From positions 1-64,000 of the forward strand of contig NZ_CAMIHB010000006.1 in assembly GCF_946221635.1 (NCBI RefSeq): a DNA stretch of 64,000 bases, given 5' to 3'. Position 1 is the first letter of the stretch. Every line of letters starts with the position of its first letter. The translations under genes were made by a program, and so were the position numbers. The notes below the pieces were generated by a model, which saw only the letters and a list, made by a program, of their open reading frames with translations, made no database searches and was not told where the DNA came from. Of this stretch, positions 9,156 to 17,039 are shown piece after piece. This DNA is from an uncultured Rhodoferax sp. Lineage in GTDB: Bacteria; Pseudomonadota; Gammaproteobacteria; Burkholderiales; Burkholderiaceae_C.

Positions 9156-9797
9156 GTGCCACTGGCAGAAAAGCCCCCGCAGCCTGTGCAGCTGCGGGGC
9201 AGCCCGCTGGCGCGCTGGGTGTTGCGCCGCTTGGGCTGGGAGCTGCGCTTTGAGGGCCTGCCGGCCTTGCAGGGCGTGTTTGCCGTTTATCCGCACACCA
9301 GCAACTGGGACTTTGTACTGGCGATGACGGCCAAATGGGCCTTGGGCTTGCAGGTGAGCTTCTGGGGCAAGGACACCCTGTTTCGCATCCCGATGTTCGG
9401 GCGCTGGCTGCGTTGGGTGGGCGGCGTTCCGGTGCTGCGCCATGCACCGCAAGGTGTGGTGGGCCAGATGGTGGCGCGCATGCACCAGGCCCGCGAGAAC
9501 GCCGAGCTGTTCTGGCTGGGCCTGTCGCCCGAAGGCACCCGGCGCTGGACACCGGGCTGGCGCAGCGGTTTCTACCAGGTGACGCTGGGTGCAGGCGTGC
9601 CTCTGGGCGTGGTGAGCCTGGACTATGGTCGCAAGGTGGTGGATGCCACCCGTTTCATGACCCTGAGCGGCGATGTCCAAGCGGACTTTGCCCGCATTGC
9701 CGAATTGTTGGCCGGTGTGCAGGGCAAGAACCCTGCGCTGGCCGCCCCCATACAAACGCTGCCTGCGCCTGCGCAAGCTGCTACAAAGACGGAATGA
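9156..9797 (+). CDS. PlsC-like lysophospholipid acyltransferase
   Basis: A 213-residue protein with the acyltransferase HX4D motif in YPHTSNWDF and the second signature FWLGLSPEGTRR. The family transfers acyl chains to lysophosphatidate or related acceptors at the inner membrane; the exact acceptor is unknown. The GTG at 9156 directly follows the purD stop; an upstream frame would overlap purD by 50 bases and is less likely. The last ~15 codons (Ala/Pro/Thr-rich) may derive from a degenerate dispersed repeat on the other strand. Its stop overlaps the hemF ATG (ATGA). Confidence 0.85.
   Translation: MPLAEKPPQPVQLRGSPLARWVLRRLGWELRFEGLPALQGVFAVYPHTSNWDFVLAMTAKWALGLQVSFWGKDTLFRIPMFGRWLRWVGGVPVLRHAPQGVVGQMVARMHQARENAELFWLGLSPEGTRRWTPGWRSGFYQVTLGAGVPLGVVSLDYGRKVVDATRFMTLSGDVQADFARIAELLAGVQGKNPALAAPIQTLPAPAQAATKTE
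9743..9797 (-). repeat. Degenerate dispersed repeat, copy R6 (tentative)
   Basis: On the minus strand TAGCAGCTTGCGCA matches the repeat core in all but about one position. The rest is diverged. It would encode the acyltransferase C-terminus. Confidence 0.35.
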
Positions 9798-10726
9798 TTG
9801 CCATGGCCGAAAACCTTGCCACTCCTGAACTGGTGCGTGCCTATCTGATGGGCCTGCAGAGCCGCATTACCGCAGCGATCGCCGAAATAGATGGTGGCCG
9901 GTTCCTGGTCGACCCCTGGGAGAAAGCGGCCCACGAGCCGCTGCAGGGCAATGGCATCACGCAGATCCTGGAAGGCGGGGCGGTGTTTGAGCGCGCGGGC
10001 TGCGGTTTCTCGCATGTGCGCGGTCCCAAGCTGCCGCCCAGTGCCACCCAGCACCGGCCCGAGCTGGCCGGCGCGCCGTTCGAGGCCATGGGCGTGTCGC
10101 TGGTTTTCCATCCGCGCAACCCCTATGTGCCCACGGTGCACATGAATGTGCGCATGCTCGCCGCCAAGAACCCGCAGGGCGAGGAAGTCTGCTGGTTTGG
10201 CGGTGGCATGGACCTCACGCCGTACTACGGCTTTGACGAGGACGCGGTGCACTTCCACCAGACCTGCAAGGACGCGCTGGACCCCTTCGGCACTGACAAG
10301 TACCCGCACTTCAAGAAATGGTGCGATGCGTACTTTTTCCTCAAGCACCGCAACGAGCCGCGCGGTGTGGGCGGTGTGTTCTTTGACGACTTCTCCGAGC
10401 TGGGCCAGGACCGCAGCTTTGCCTTGCTGCAGGCGGTGGGGGACGCCTTTTTGACGGCCTACCTGCCCATTGTGCAGCGCCGTAAGGACATGGCGTACAC
10501 CGAGCGCGAGCGCGACTTCCAGCTCTACCGCCGCGGCCGCTACGTGGAGTTCAACCTGGTCTGGGACCGCGGTACGCACTTCGGCCTGCAGTCCGGTGGG
10601 CGCACCGAATCCATCCTGCTATCCATGCCGCCGCTGGTGAGCTGGGCCTACCAGCAGCAGCCTGAGCCGGGCTCGCCCGAAGCGCGCCTGACGGAGCACT
10701 TCCTGACGGCGAGGGATTGGGTGTGA
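9794..10726 (+). CDS. hemF: Oxygen-dependent coproporphyrinogen III oxidase
   Basis: A 310-residue enzyme converting coproporphyrinogen III to protoporphyrinogen IX in aerobic heme synthesis. Signatures: HMNVRMLAAKNPQGEEVCWFGGGMDLTPYYGFDED, CDAYFFLKHRNEPRGVGGVFFDDF, and YVEFNLVWDRGTHFGLQSGGRTESILLSMPP. The ATG at 9794 overlaps the acyltransferase stop; a second ATG at 9803 is also possible. Its stop overlaps the GTG of nadD, so the genes are translationally coupled. Confidence 0.97.
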   Translation: MIAMAENLATPELVRAYLMGLQSRITAAIAEIDGGRFLVDPWEKAAHEPLQGNGITQILEGGAVFERAGCGFSHVRGPKLPPSATQHRPELAGAPFEAMGVSLVFHPRNPYVPTVHMNVRMLAAKNPQGEEVCWFGGGMDLTPYYGFDEDAVHFHQTCKDALDPFGTDKYPHFKKWCDAYFFLKHRNEPRGVGGVFFDDFSELGQDRSFALLQAVGDAFLTAYLPIVQRRKDMAYTERERDFQLYRRGRYVEFNLVWDRGTHFGLQSGGRTESILLSMPPLVSWAYQQQPEPGSPEARLTEHFLTARDWV

Positions 10727-11343
10727 CCCAGTCCGCCGCAGTGCAGCCGCGCCGTATTGGTGTGTTTGGCGGGGCGTTTGACCCACCGCACGTGGGTCAC
10801 CACGCCTTGGCTTCCACGGCGATTGCCCAGCTGCAACTCGATGCCCTGCACATCATCCCCACGGGCCATGCCTGGCACAAGAGCCGCACGCTGAGCGAAG
10901 CTTCGCACCGCTTGGCTATGGTGCGGCTGGCCTTTGCCGATCTGCCGCAGGTGGTGGTGGACGGGCGCGAAATCGCACGTCCCGGCCCGACCTACACGGT
11001 GGACACGCTGGAAGAGTTGCAGGGGGAAAACCCTGGCGCGCAGCTCTTCCTGCTCATCGGCGAGGACCAGGCCCGCGCACTGCCCAGCTGGAGCCGTTGG
11101 GAGCGCCTGCCTGCACTTGCTATAATTTGTGTAGCTGCTCGCGCAGATTCAACGGGGGCCAAGGGCCAATTTGATGCCCTGAAAGCACATGCGGCCGATT
11201 TGACGGTGCTGAACATGCCCCCCGTGGCCCTCAGTGCCACCGACATCCGACACCGCGCCACCACGGGCCAGAGCCTGGTCCCACTGGTTTTTGAACCGGT
11301 TGCGCGTTATATTGACCAACACCAGCTTTACCGACCTGCCTGA
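10723..11343 (+). CDS. nadD: Nicotinate-nucleotide adenylyltransferase
   Basis: A 206-residue enzyme forming deamido-NAD from nicotinate mononucleotide and ATP. The nucleotidyltransferase motif GVFGGAFDPPHVGHH is at the N-terminus and the C-terminal SATDIRHR stands for the usual ISSTxIR. GTG 10723 overlaps the hemF stop. Between the conserved LPSWSRWERL and the C-terminal motif lies a segment coded by dispersed repeat R4 (about residues 133-150, CVAARADSTGAKGQF), in frame. An exact TATAAT inside the repeat could act as an internal promoter. The stop overlaps the rsfS ATG. Confidence 0.95.
   Translation: MTQSAAVQPRRIGVFGGAFDPPHVGHHALASTAIAQLQLDALHIIPTGHAWHKSRTLSEASHRLAMVRLAFADLPQVVVDGREIARPGPTYTVDTLEELQGENPGAQLFLLIGEDQARALPSWSRWERLPALAIICVAARADSTGAKGQFDALKAHAADLTVLNMPPVALSATDIRHRATTGQSLVPLVFEPVARYIDQHQLYRPA
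11118..11172 (+). repeat. Dispersed ~50-bp repeat, copy R4, in frame inside nadD
   Basis: GTAGCTGCTCGCGCAGAT then AACGGGGGCCAAGGGCC, on the same strand as the gene, adding no stop codon. It starts with TATAAT at 11121-11126. Confidence 0.8.
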
Positions 11344-12044
11344 TGACCACTTCCACTGTTGCCAAAAAAGACACCCAAAAACTCCAGCGCGCCATCGTGG
11401 ATGGCCTGGAAGATGTGAAAGCACAGGACATCGTCGTATTTGACACCGAGCACCTCTCGGCCCTGTTTGAACGCGTGATCATTGCCTCGGGCACCAGCAA
11501 CCGCCAGACCAAGGCGCTGGCCGCCAGTGTGCGCGACGCTGTGCGCGAAGCCGGCTTCCCCAAGCCCCGTATCGAAGGCGAGGACAACGGCGAATGGATC
11601 ATTGTGGACTGCGCGCAGGCGGTGGTGCACATCATGCAACCCACCTTCCGCCAGTACTACCACCTCGAAGAGCTGTGGGGCGAAAAGCCGGTGCGCCTGA
11701 AGCTGGGTGCGGCCAAACCGGCCCAGTCCGAAGCGACCAAAGCCGCCGCCAAGGCCCCGGCCAAGAAGGTGGCAGGCGAGAGCAGCGTGCGCCGATCCAG
11801 CGCCGCCAAGAAGGGTGTGGAAGAAGCCTTCCCTTCCAAAGCTGCACTGAAGAAAGCTGCGGCCAAGGCTGCGCCGGCCGAAGCCCCCGCGAAGAAGGCT
11901 GCGGCCAAGAAGGCGGCGCCCGCCAAGGCGCCCGTGAAAACCGTGGTGGTCAAACCCGCAGTGAAGCCTGCCGCCAAGAAGGTGGCTGCCAAGGCGCCGG
12001 CCAAAAAGGCCCCCGCCAAGAAAGCGGCTTCCCGTAAAGCCTGA
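11343..12044 (+). CDS. rsfS: Ribosome silencing factor RsfS with Lys/Ala-rich tail
   Basis: A 233-residue protein. Residues 1 to about 118 are the RsfS/YbeB domain, which binds ribosomal protein L14 and blocks subunit joining: DGLEDVKAQDIVVFDTEHLSALFERVIIASGTSNRQTKALAASV and WIIVDCAQAVVHIMQPTFRQYYHLEELWG. The family usually ends there (about 105-120 residues). Here another ~115 residues follow, made of AKKA, PAKKA and AAKK-type repeats resembling a histone H1-like or AlgP-like nucleic-acid-binding tail. The ATG overlaps the nadD stop; rlmH begins 8 bases after its stop, as is usual for ribosome-related genes. Confidence 0.93.
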   Translation: MTTSTVAKKDTQKLQRAIVDGLEDVKAQDIVVFDTEHLSALFERVIIASGTSNRQTKALAASVRDAVREAGFPKPRIEGEDNGEWIIVDCAQAVVHIMQPTFRQYYHLEELWGEKPVRLKLGAAKPAQSEATKAAAKAPAKKVAGESSVRRSSAAKKGVEEAFPSKAALKKAAAKAAPAEAPAKKAAAKKAAPAKAPVKTVVVKPAVKPAAKKVAAKAPAKKAPAKKAASRKA

Positions 12045-12052
12045 GGCCGGCC

Positions 12053-12520
12053 GTGCGGCTGCTCATTGTCGCTGTGGGGCAGCGGGTACCGGACTGGGCG
12101 CAAACCGCCTGGGACGACTACGCCAAGCGCTTTCCCCATGAGCTCAAGGTCGAACTCAAGGCCATCAAGACCGAGCCCCGCGGCTCCAAGACCGTGGAGC
12201 AGTTGTATGCGGCCGAGCGCAAGCGCATTGAGGAGGCCATCCCCAAAGGGACACGCATCGTCGCGTTGGACGAGCGCGGTACCAGCCTGCGCACCACGGC
12301 GCTGGCCGAGCGGCTCAAGGAATGGCAGTTGGGGGGCAGCGACGTGGCCCTGGTGATCGGTGGCCCCGATGGCCTGGACCCCGAATTCCGCCATGCTGCC
12401 CACGAACGCATCCGCCTTTCCGACCTGACCCTGCCGCACGCCATGGTGCGGGTGCTGCTGATCGAGCAGCTCTACCGCGCCTGGTCTGTCAATGCCAACC
12501 ACCCTTACCACCGCGAATGA
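12053..12520 (+). CDS. rlmH: 23S rRNA pseudouridine-1915 N3-methyltransferase
   Basis: A 155-residue SPOUT methyltransferase, the family's usual length, that methylates pseudouridine 1915 in helix 69 of 23S rRNA. Signatures are MRLLIVAVGQRVPDWAQTAWDDYAKRF, ALDERGTSL, VALVIGGPDGLDPE and LSDLTLPHAMVRVLLIEQLYRAWSVNANHPYHR. The start is GTG at 12053. The stop overlaps the ATG of the maf gene. Confidence 0.97.
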   Translation: MRLLIVAVGQRVPDWAQTAWDDYAKRFPHELKVELKAIKTEPRGSKTVEQLYAAERKRIEEAIPKGTRIVALDERGTSLRTTALAERLKEWQLGGSDVALVIGGPDGLDPEFRHAAHERIRLSDLTLPHAMVRVLLIEQLYRAWSVNANHPYHRE

Positions 12521-13131
12521 CTGATTTCATTTATCTGGCCTCCCAAAGCCCGCGCCGCCGTGAGTTGCTGGGGCAGATCGGCGTGGCCCACGAATTGTTG
12601 CTGCCCACGCCTGACGAGGATGCGGAGAGCCTGGAGGTGGTTCTGGCCGGGGAGGCGCCCGATGCGTATGTGCAGCGTGTAACTGCTCTTAAATTGATAG
12701 CTGCTCGCGCACGTTGGACAAGGGCTAAGGGGCAAAACAAGCCTGTTTTGTGTGCCGATACGACAGTGGCGCTGGGGGCGCAGATTCTGGGCAAACCCGA
12801 GGATGCGGAGGATGCCAAGCGCATGCTGCGCGCGCTGTCTGGTCAGACGCACCGCGTGTTCACCGCGATTGCCATTGGATGGGGCGACAAGACGGTGCAG
12901 CGCCTGTGCGAATCCCAGGTGGTGTTTGCCGATCTGAGCGATGCCGAGATTGACGGCTACGTGGCCAGCGGCGAACCCATGGGCAAGGCCGGTGCCTATG
13001 GTGTGCAGGGCCGGGCGGCGGCATTTATCGCGCGCATCGAGGGCTCGTACTCTGGCATCATGGGCCTCCCTTTGTTTGAGACTGCGCAGGCCTTGCGCGA
13101 GCTGGGTTTCCCATGCAACAAGACATTCTGA
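12517..13131 (+). CDS. Maf-family nucleoside triphosphate pyrophosphatase
   Basis: A 204-residue housecleaning pyrophosphatase (YhdE-type, hydrolysing dTTP/UTP and modified nucleotides). The P-loop-like start IYLASQSPRRRELL, the motif LCADTTVAL, and GEPMGKAGAYGVQG with EGSYSGIMGLPLFET are present. Between VTALKLIAARA and KPVLCADT the sequence RWTRAKGQN is coded by dispersed repeat R5 in frame. The ATG overlaps the rlmH stop; its end overlaps rng by 19 bases. Confidence 0.95.
   Translation: MTDFIYLASQSPRRRELLGQIGVAHELLLPTPDEDAESLEVVLAGEAPDAYVQRVTALKLIAARARWTRAKGQNKPVLCADTTVALGAQILGKPEDAEDAKRMLRALSGQTHRVFTAIAIGWGDKTVQRLCESQVVFADLSDAEIDGYVASGEPMGKAGAYGVQGRAAAFIARIEGSYSGIMGLPLFETAQALRELGFPCNKTF
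12685..12735 (+). repeat. Dispersed ~50-bp repeat, copy R5, in frame inside the maf gene
   Basis: GATAGCTGCTCGCGCACG then AAGGGCTAAGGGGC, on the gene's own strand. Confidence 0.75.
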
Positions 13132-14588
13132 TCAACTGGTCGCCGCAGGAGACGCGCGTCGCCATCGTCGAGCACGGTGCCGTGCAGGAGCTGCACGTGG
13201 AGCGCACGCTGGAGCGCGGCTTGGTGGGCAATGTCTACTTGGGCAAGGTGGCGCGGGTGCTGCCGGGTATGCAGTCGGCCTTCATCGACATTGGTCTGGA
13301 GCGTGCAGCGTTTTTGCATGTGGCGGATGTCTGGCATCCTCCGGCGCCGGGTGAGTCGCTGAGCGAGTCGCGCGCCAACCAGCCTCAGGTGCCGATCGAG
13401 AAGCAGGTGTTCGAGGGGCAGTCGCTCATGGTGCAGGTCATCAAGGACCCCATAGGCACCAAGGGGGCACGCCTGTCGACCCAGATCAGCATTGCCGGCC
13501 GCCTGCTGGTGTTTCTGCCGCAGGATGACCATATCGGCGTGTCGCAAAAAATCCCCACGGCCCAGCGCGACGAGTTGCGCAGCCGCATGCAGGCCCTGGT
13601 GGGCAAGCAGGGTGGCGGTTTCATTCTCCGCACCAATGCCGAGGACGCCTCGGACACTGAGTTGGCAGAGGACATCGGCTATTTGCGCAAGGCTTGGGCG
13701 CGCATCAAGGAGGCATCGCTGCGCCTGCCCGCACAAAGCCTGCTACACCAGGATCTGAGCCTGCTGCAGCGTGTGTTGCGCGACTTGGTGGGCGAGGGCA
13801 CCCAGACCATCCGCGTGGATTCGCGCGAGCAGTTCGAGGCGCTCAAGGCCTTTGGCTCGGAGTTCATGCCGGCGGCGGCAGAAAAGCTGCAGCACTACAA
13901 GGGGGAACGCCCGATCTTCGATCTGTTCTCCATCGACGAGGAAGTGGCCAAGGCCTTGGGGCGGCGCGTGGAGCTCAAGTCGGGCGGTTACCTCATCGTG
14001 GACCAGACCGAGGCGCTGACCACGGTGGACGTCAATACGGGCGGTTTCGTCGGTGCGCGCAATTTTGACGACACCATCTTCAAGACCAATCTGGAAGCGG
14101 CGCAGGCGATTGCGCGCCAACTGCGTCTGCGCAATCTGGGTGGCATCATCATTGTCGATTTCATCGACATGGCGCGCGAAGACCACCGCGAGGCTGTTCT
14201 GAGCGAGTTCCGCAAGCAGCTCGCCCGCGACCGCGTCAAGACCATGGCTGGCGGTTTCTCGCAGCTGGGCCTGGTGGAGATGACGCGCAAGCGCACGCGT
14301 GAATCCTTGGCCCATATGCTGTGCGAGCCTTGCCCGACGTGTGAGGGCAAAGGGATTGTGAAAACGCCGCGCAGCGTGGCCTACGACATCCTGCGCGAGA
14401 TTCTGCGCGAAGCACGCCAGTTCAACCCGCGCGAGTTCCGTGTGGTGGCGTCGCCCAAAGTTATCGAACTGTTTCTGGACGAAGAAAGCCAGCATCTGGC
14501 CGGTCTCTCGGAGTTCATCGGCAAGCCGGTCTCGCTGCAAAGCGAAGCGGCCATGGCGCAAGAACAGTACGACATCGTGCTTTTGTGA
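13113..14588 (+). CDS. rng: Ribonuclease G
   Basis: A 491-residue endoribonuclease of the RNase E/G family, acting in 16S rRNA 5' maturation and mRNA decay. The N-terminal S1-like domain (GNVYLGKVARVLPGMQSAFIDIGLERAAFLHVADVW) leads to the catalytic core with VDVNTGGFVGARNFDDTIFKTNLEAAQAIARQLRLRNLGGIIIVDFIDM (acidic metal ligands), then the zinc-link CEPCPTCEG. The length matches RNase G rather than the longer RNase E. It overlaps the maf gene by 19 bases and ends the operon-like run. Confidence 0.97.
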   Translation: MQQDILINWSPQETRVAIVEHGAVQELHVERTLERGLVGNVYLGKVARVLPGMQSAFIDIGLERAAFLHVADVWHPPAPGESLSESRANQPQVPIEKQVFEGQSLMVQVIKDPIGTKGARLSTQISIAGRLLVFLPQDDHIGVSQKIPTAQRDELRSRMQALVGKQGGGFILRTNAEDASDTELAEDIGYLRKAWARIKEASLRLPAQSLLHQDLSLLQRVLRDLVGEGTQTIRVDSREQFEALKAFGSEFMPAAAEKLQHYKGERPIFDLFSIDEEVAKALGRRVELKSGGYLIVDQTEALTTVDVNTGGFVGARNFDDTIFKTNLEAAQAIARQLRLRNLGGIIIVDFIDMAREDHREAVLSEFRKQLARDRVKTMAGGFSQLGLVEMTRKRTRESLAHMLCEPCPTCEGKGIVKTPRSVAYDILREILREARQFNPREFRVVASPKVIELFLDEESQHLAGLSEFIGKPVSLQSEAAMAQEQYDIVLL

Positions 14589-14597
14589 GGGGAATGC

Positions 14598-17039
14598 GTG
14601 TCTGAGCGTTTGCGCATTGCCGTGTTGAGCCGCAATTTCTCCACCACCGGCGGTGGGGCGGAGCGCTATTCCATCGCGCTGGTGGAGCAGTTGGCGGTCC
14701 GTCACGAAGTGCATGTGTTTGCGCAAGCCATTGCCCACGACTTTCCTGGTGTGAATTACCACCGGATTCCCATGCCGATGGAGCGGCCACGCTGGATCAA
14801 CCAACTCTACTTCGGGTGGAAGACTTGGCGTGCAACACGCACGGGCTTTGACATCGTGCATTCCCATGAAAACAGCTGGCATGGCAATGTACAAACCGTG
14901 CATGTGCTACCCGTGAAGCACACGCTGTTTGCGGGTAAGCGGGGCTTGGCGCTGGCCTTACGCTGGCTCAAGGTCGTCACGAGTCCGCGTCTATTGGCCT
15001 ACTTGTGGCTGGAAAAGCGCCGCTATGCCTGGGGTCTGCGCAAGCAGATCGTTGCGGCTTCGGAATCCCTGCGGGACGTGGTGGCCCAGACATTTCCCCG
15101 TGCACAGTCGATGTTGTCCGTGGTGGCGCCTGGGGTGGAAGCGGCTCCTGGCAGAGGTAAACCGGAAGTGCGCGATGCGGCGCGCCGGAGTTTGGGCCTG
15201 TCATCCGGAGCCGGTTCCTGGTTGTTGTTCGTCGGCAATGACGTGGTTCGCAAGGGTTTACCTGCTTTGTTGGAGGCATTGCGCCAGTTGCCTTCCGACG
15301 TGGGGTTGCTGGTGGTTGGACAGGGCGACGGACAGGCACAGGCCATGGCCCAAGCGCAGGAATTGGGCTTGGCGTCGCGGGTCAGATTCCTGGGCGCGTT
15401 GCGCGACATGGAACCGGTCTACAAAGCGGCCGATGTCTTGGTGCACCCTACGCTGGAAGACGCTTATGGCATGGTGGTGCTGGAAGCCATGGCGCACGGC
15501 TTGCCCGTTGTCGTGAGCCAAGCGCGTTACTGCGGCATCGCCCGAGAGTTGCGGGATGGCGTCGATGCCTTGCTGTTGCAGGATCCCCGTGATGCAGCGG
15601 CGATGACAAGTGCCATCGCGAAGGTATTGCAGGATTCCCAGGTGGTTTTGACCATGTCGCACGCGGCAGTGGCCTTTGCCCGGGAGCGCTCCTGGGCGCA
15701 CGCCGCTGCGGCGTATGAGGACCTGTACAAGCGTGCTGCACCGCGTTACCGTCAACGTTGGCTGGTGCTGGCCCACGCCTTCAATATGGATGGCCGCGCT
15801 GCCAGCCAGACGATTACCGACAAGCTGCCGCATTTGGAGGCGGCGGGCATCGAGCTGGTGGTGCTCAGCGGAGTCTCTGGCAAACGGGATGCGCACTATG
15901 AGCACTACCAGCTCTGGCCATCGGGGCCAGCGGGCATCCGTTTTGAGCTGCGTCACGTGTTGCGCAAGTGCCTGGGCCACCCCAAGGGGTATCGCCTAGT
16001 CATGGTGCTGCTGTCCATTCCCTTGCTGCCGTTCATGTTCGTCGAAAAACTGCTGCGGCCCGTGGAAAGCTCTTGGTCGTGGTGGCTCAGCGCTTATTGC
16101 AAAGGGCGGTTGCTGGCCCGGCAACGCAAGTTCGACCTCATCTATTCCACTGGCGGGGCTTTTGCGGCCCATGTGGCTGGACGCGCCTTGAAACGGGCGC
16201 TGGGTGTGCGCTGGCTGGCGGAGGTGCATGACCCTCTGGTGATGCCGGGCAGCACGCCCGGGACTGCGCAGGAGCGCATGCAGGCCGACGTGGAGCGTTT
16301 GATTTGTACCGATGCGGATGTCGCCATCTGGTTTACCGAACAGGCACTGGCCAGTGCCAGACGCCGTCATCCTCAGTTGGGCGAGCGTGGCAAGATGCTG
16401 TTACCGGGTATTGACGCACCCTTCAAGGAGCTGCCGCCTTACGTGCCGGGACCCAAGATGGTCATCGGTCACTTCGGGTCCTTGTCTGCCACCCGCAACC
16501 TGACTCCTGTCATTTCGGCGCTGGAAACCCTGATCGCCCAACGCCCCGAGCTGCGGGACAGGCTGGAACTGCAACTCACCGGCGGCCCGCTGGACACTGT
16601 CTCTCAAGCCGCCCTGGCCCATTCCCCTGTGCGGGATCTGGTGCGGCACCTGGGGCGTATCGAAGCGGACCCTGTGACCGGCATGTCCGGCCGGGAGCAA
16701 ATCTTGCGCCGCATGCGCAGTGCTGACGTGCTGCTGCTGCTGCATGGCACCGAGCCCATTTGTGCGGAGTACATTCCGTCCAAGCTCTACGAATACCTCT
16801 GGATGCAGAGGCCGATTCTGGCGACGGTGCACGGGAATGCGCAGATGGCGGAGTTGTTGCGGGGGCAGGGGCATTGCGTGGTCGAAACCAACGATGGTGA
16901 TGCCCTGCCGGCTCTGACCTGGGAGCTGGAGCAACTGTTGACGCGCTGGAGCGGAGGGGGGCTGACCGACTGTGGGCGGTCTAGCTCTTACACGACAGAG
17001 GCTGCGGTTTCCCAGTTGCTGTTGGGAGTTGGGTCTTGA
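14598..17039 (+). CDS. Double glycosyltransferase (two GT4-type modules)
   Basis: An 813-residue protein made of two GT-B modules. Module one (about 1-385) begins RIAVLSRNFSTTGGGAERYSIALVEQL, has LLFVGNDVVRKGLPALLEAL, and a GT4 donor-site EX7E-type motif in HPTLEDAYGMVVLEAMAHGLPVV (around residue 287). Module two (about 390-813) restarts with LVLAHAFNMDGRAASQTITDKLPHLEAAGIELVVLSG and ends with EYIPSKLYEYLWMQRPILA (around 723). Single GT4 enzymes are near 380 residues, so this is a fusion that could add two consecutive sugars to LPS core or O-antigen. The start is GTG 14598, ten bases after rng; the stop overlaps the TTG of the next gene. Confidence 0.85.
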   Translation: MSERLRIAVLSRNFSTTGGGAERYSIALVEQLAVRHEVHVFAQAIAHDFPGVNYHRIPMPMERPRWINQLYFGWKTWRATRTGFDIVHSHENSWHGNVQTVHVLPVKHTLFAGKRGLALALRWLKVVTSPRLLAYLWLEKRRYAWGLRKQIVAASESLRDVVAQTFPRAQSMLSVVAPGVEAAPGRGKPEVRDAARRSLGLSSGAGSWLLFVGNDVVRKGLPALLEALRQLPSDVGLLVVGQGDGQAQAMAQAQELGLASRVRFLGALRDMEPVYKAADVLVHPTLEDAYGMVVLEAMAHGLPVVVSQARYCGIARELRDGVDALLLQDPRDAAAMTSAIAKVLQDSQVVLTMSHAAVAFARERSWAHAAAAYEDLYKRAAPRYRQRWLVLAHAFNMDGRAASQTITDKLPHLEAAGIELVVLSGVSGKRDAHYEHYQLWPSGPAGIRFELRHVLRKCLGHPKGYRLVMVLLSIPLLPFMFVEKLLRPVESSWSWWLSAYCKGRLLARQRKFDLIYSTGGAFAAHVAGRALKRALGVRWLAEVHDPLVMPGSTPGTAQERMQADVERLICTDADVAIWFTEQALASARRRHPQLGERGKMLLPGIDAPFKELPPYVPGPKMVIGHFGSLSATRNLTPVISALETLIAQRPELRDRLELQLTGGPLDTVSQAALAHSPVRDLVRHLGRIEADPVTGMSGREQILRRMRSADVLLLLHGTEPICAEYIPSKLYEYLWMQRPILATVHGNAQMAELLRGQGHCVVETNDGDALPALTWELEQLLTRWSGGGLTDCGRSSSYTTEAAVSQLLLGVGS

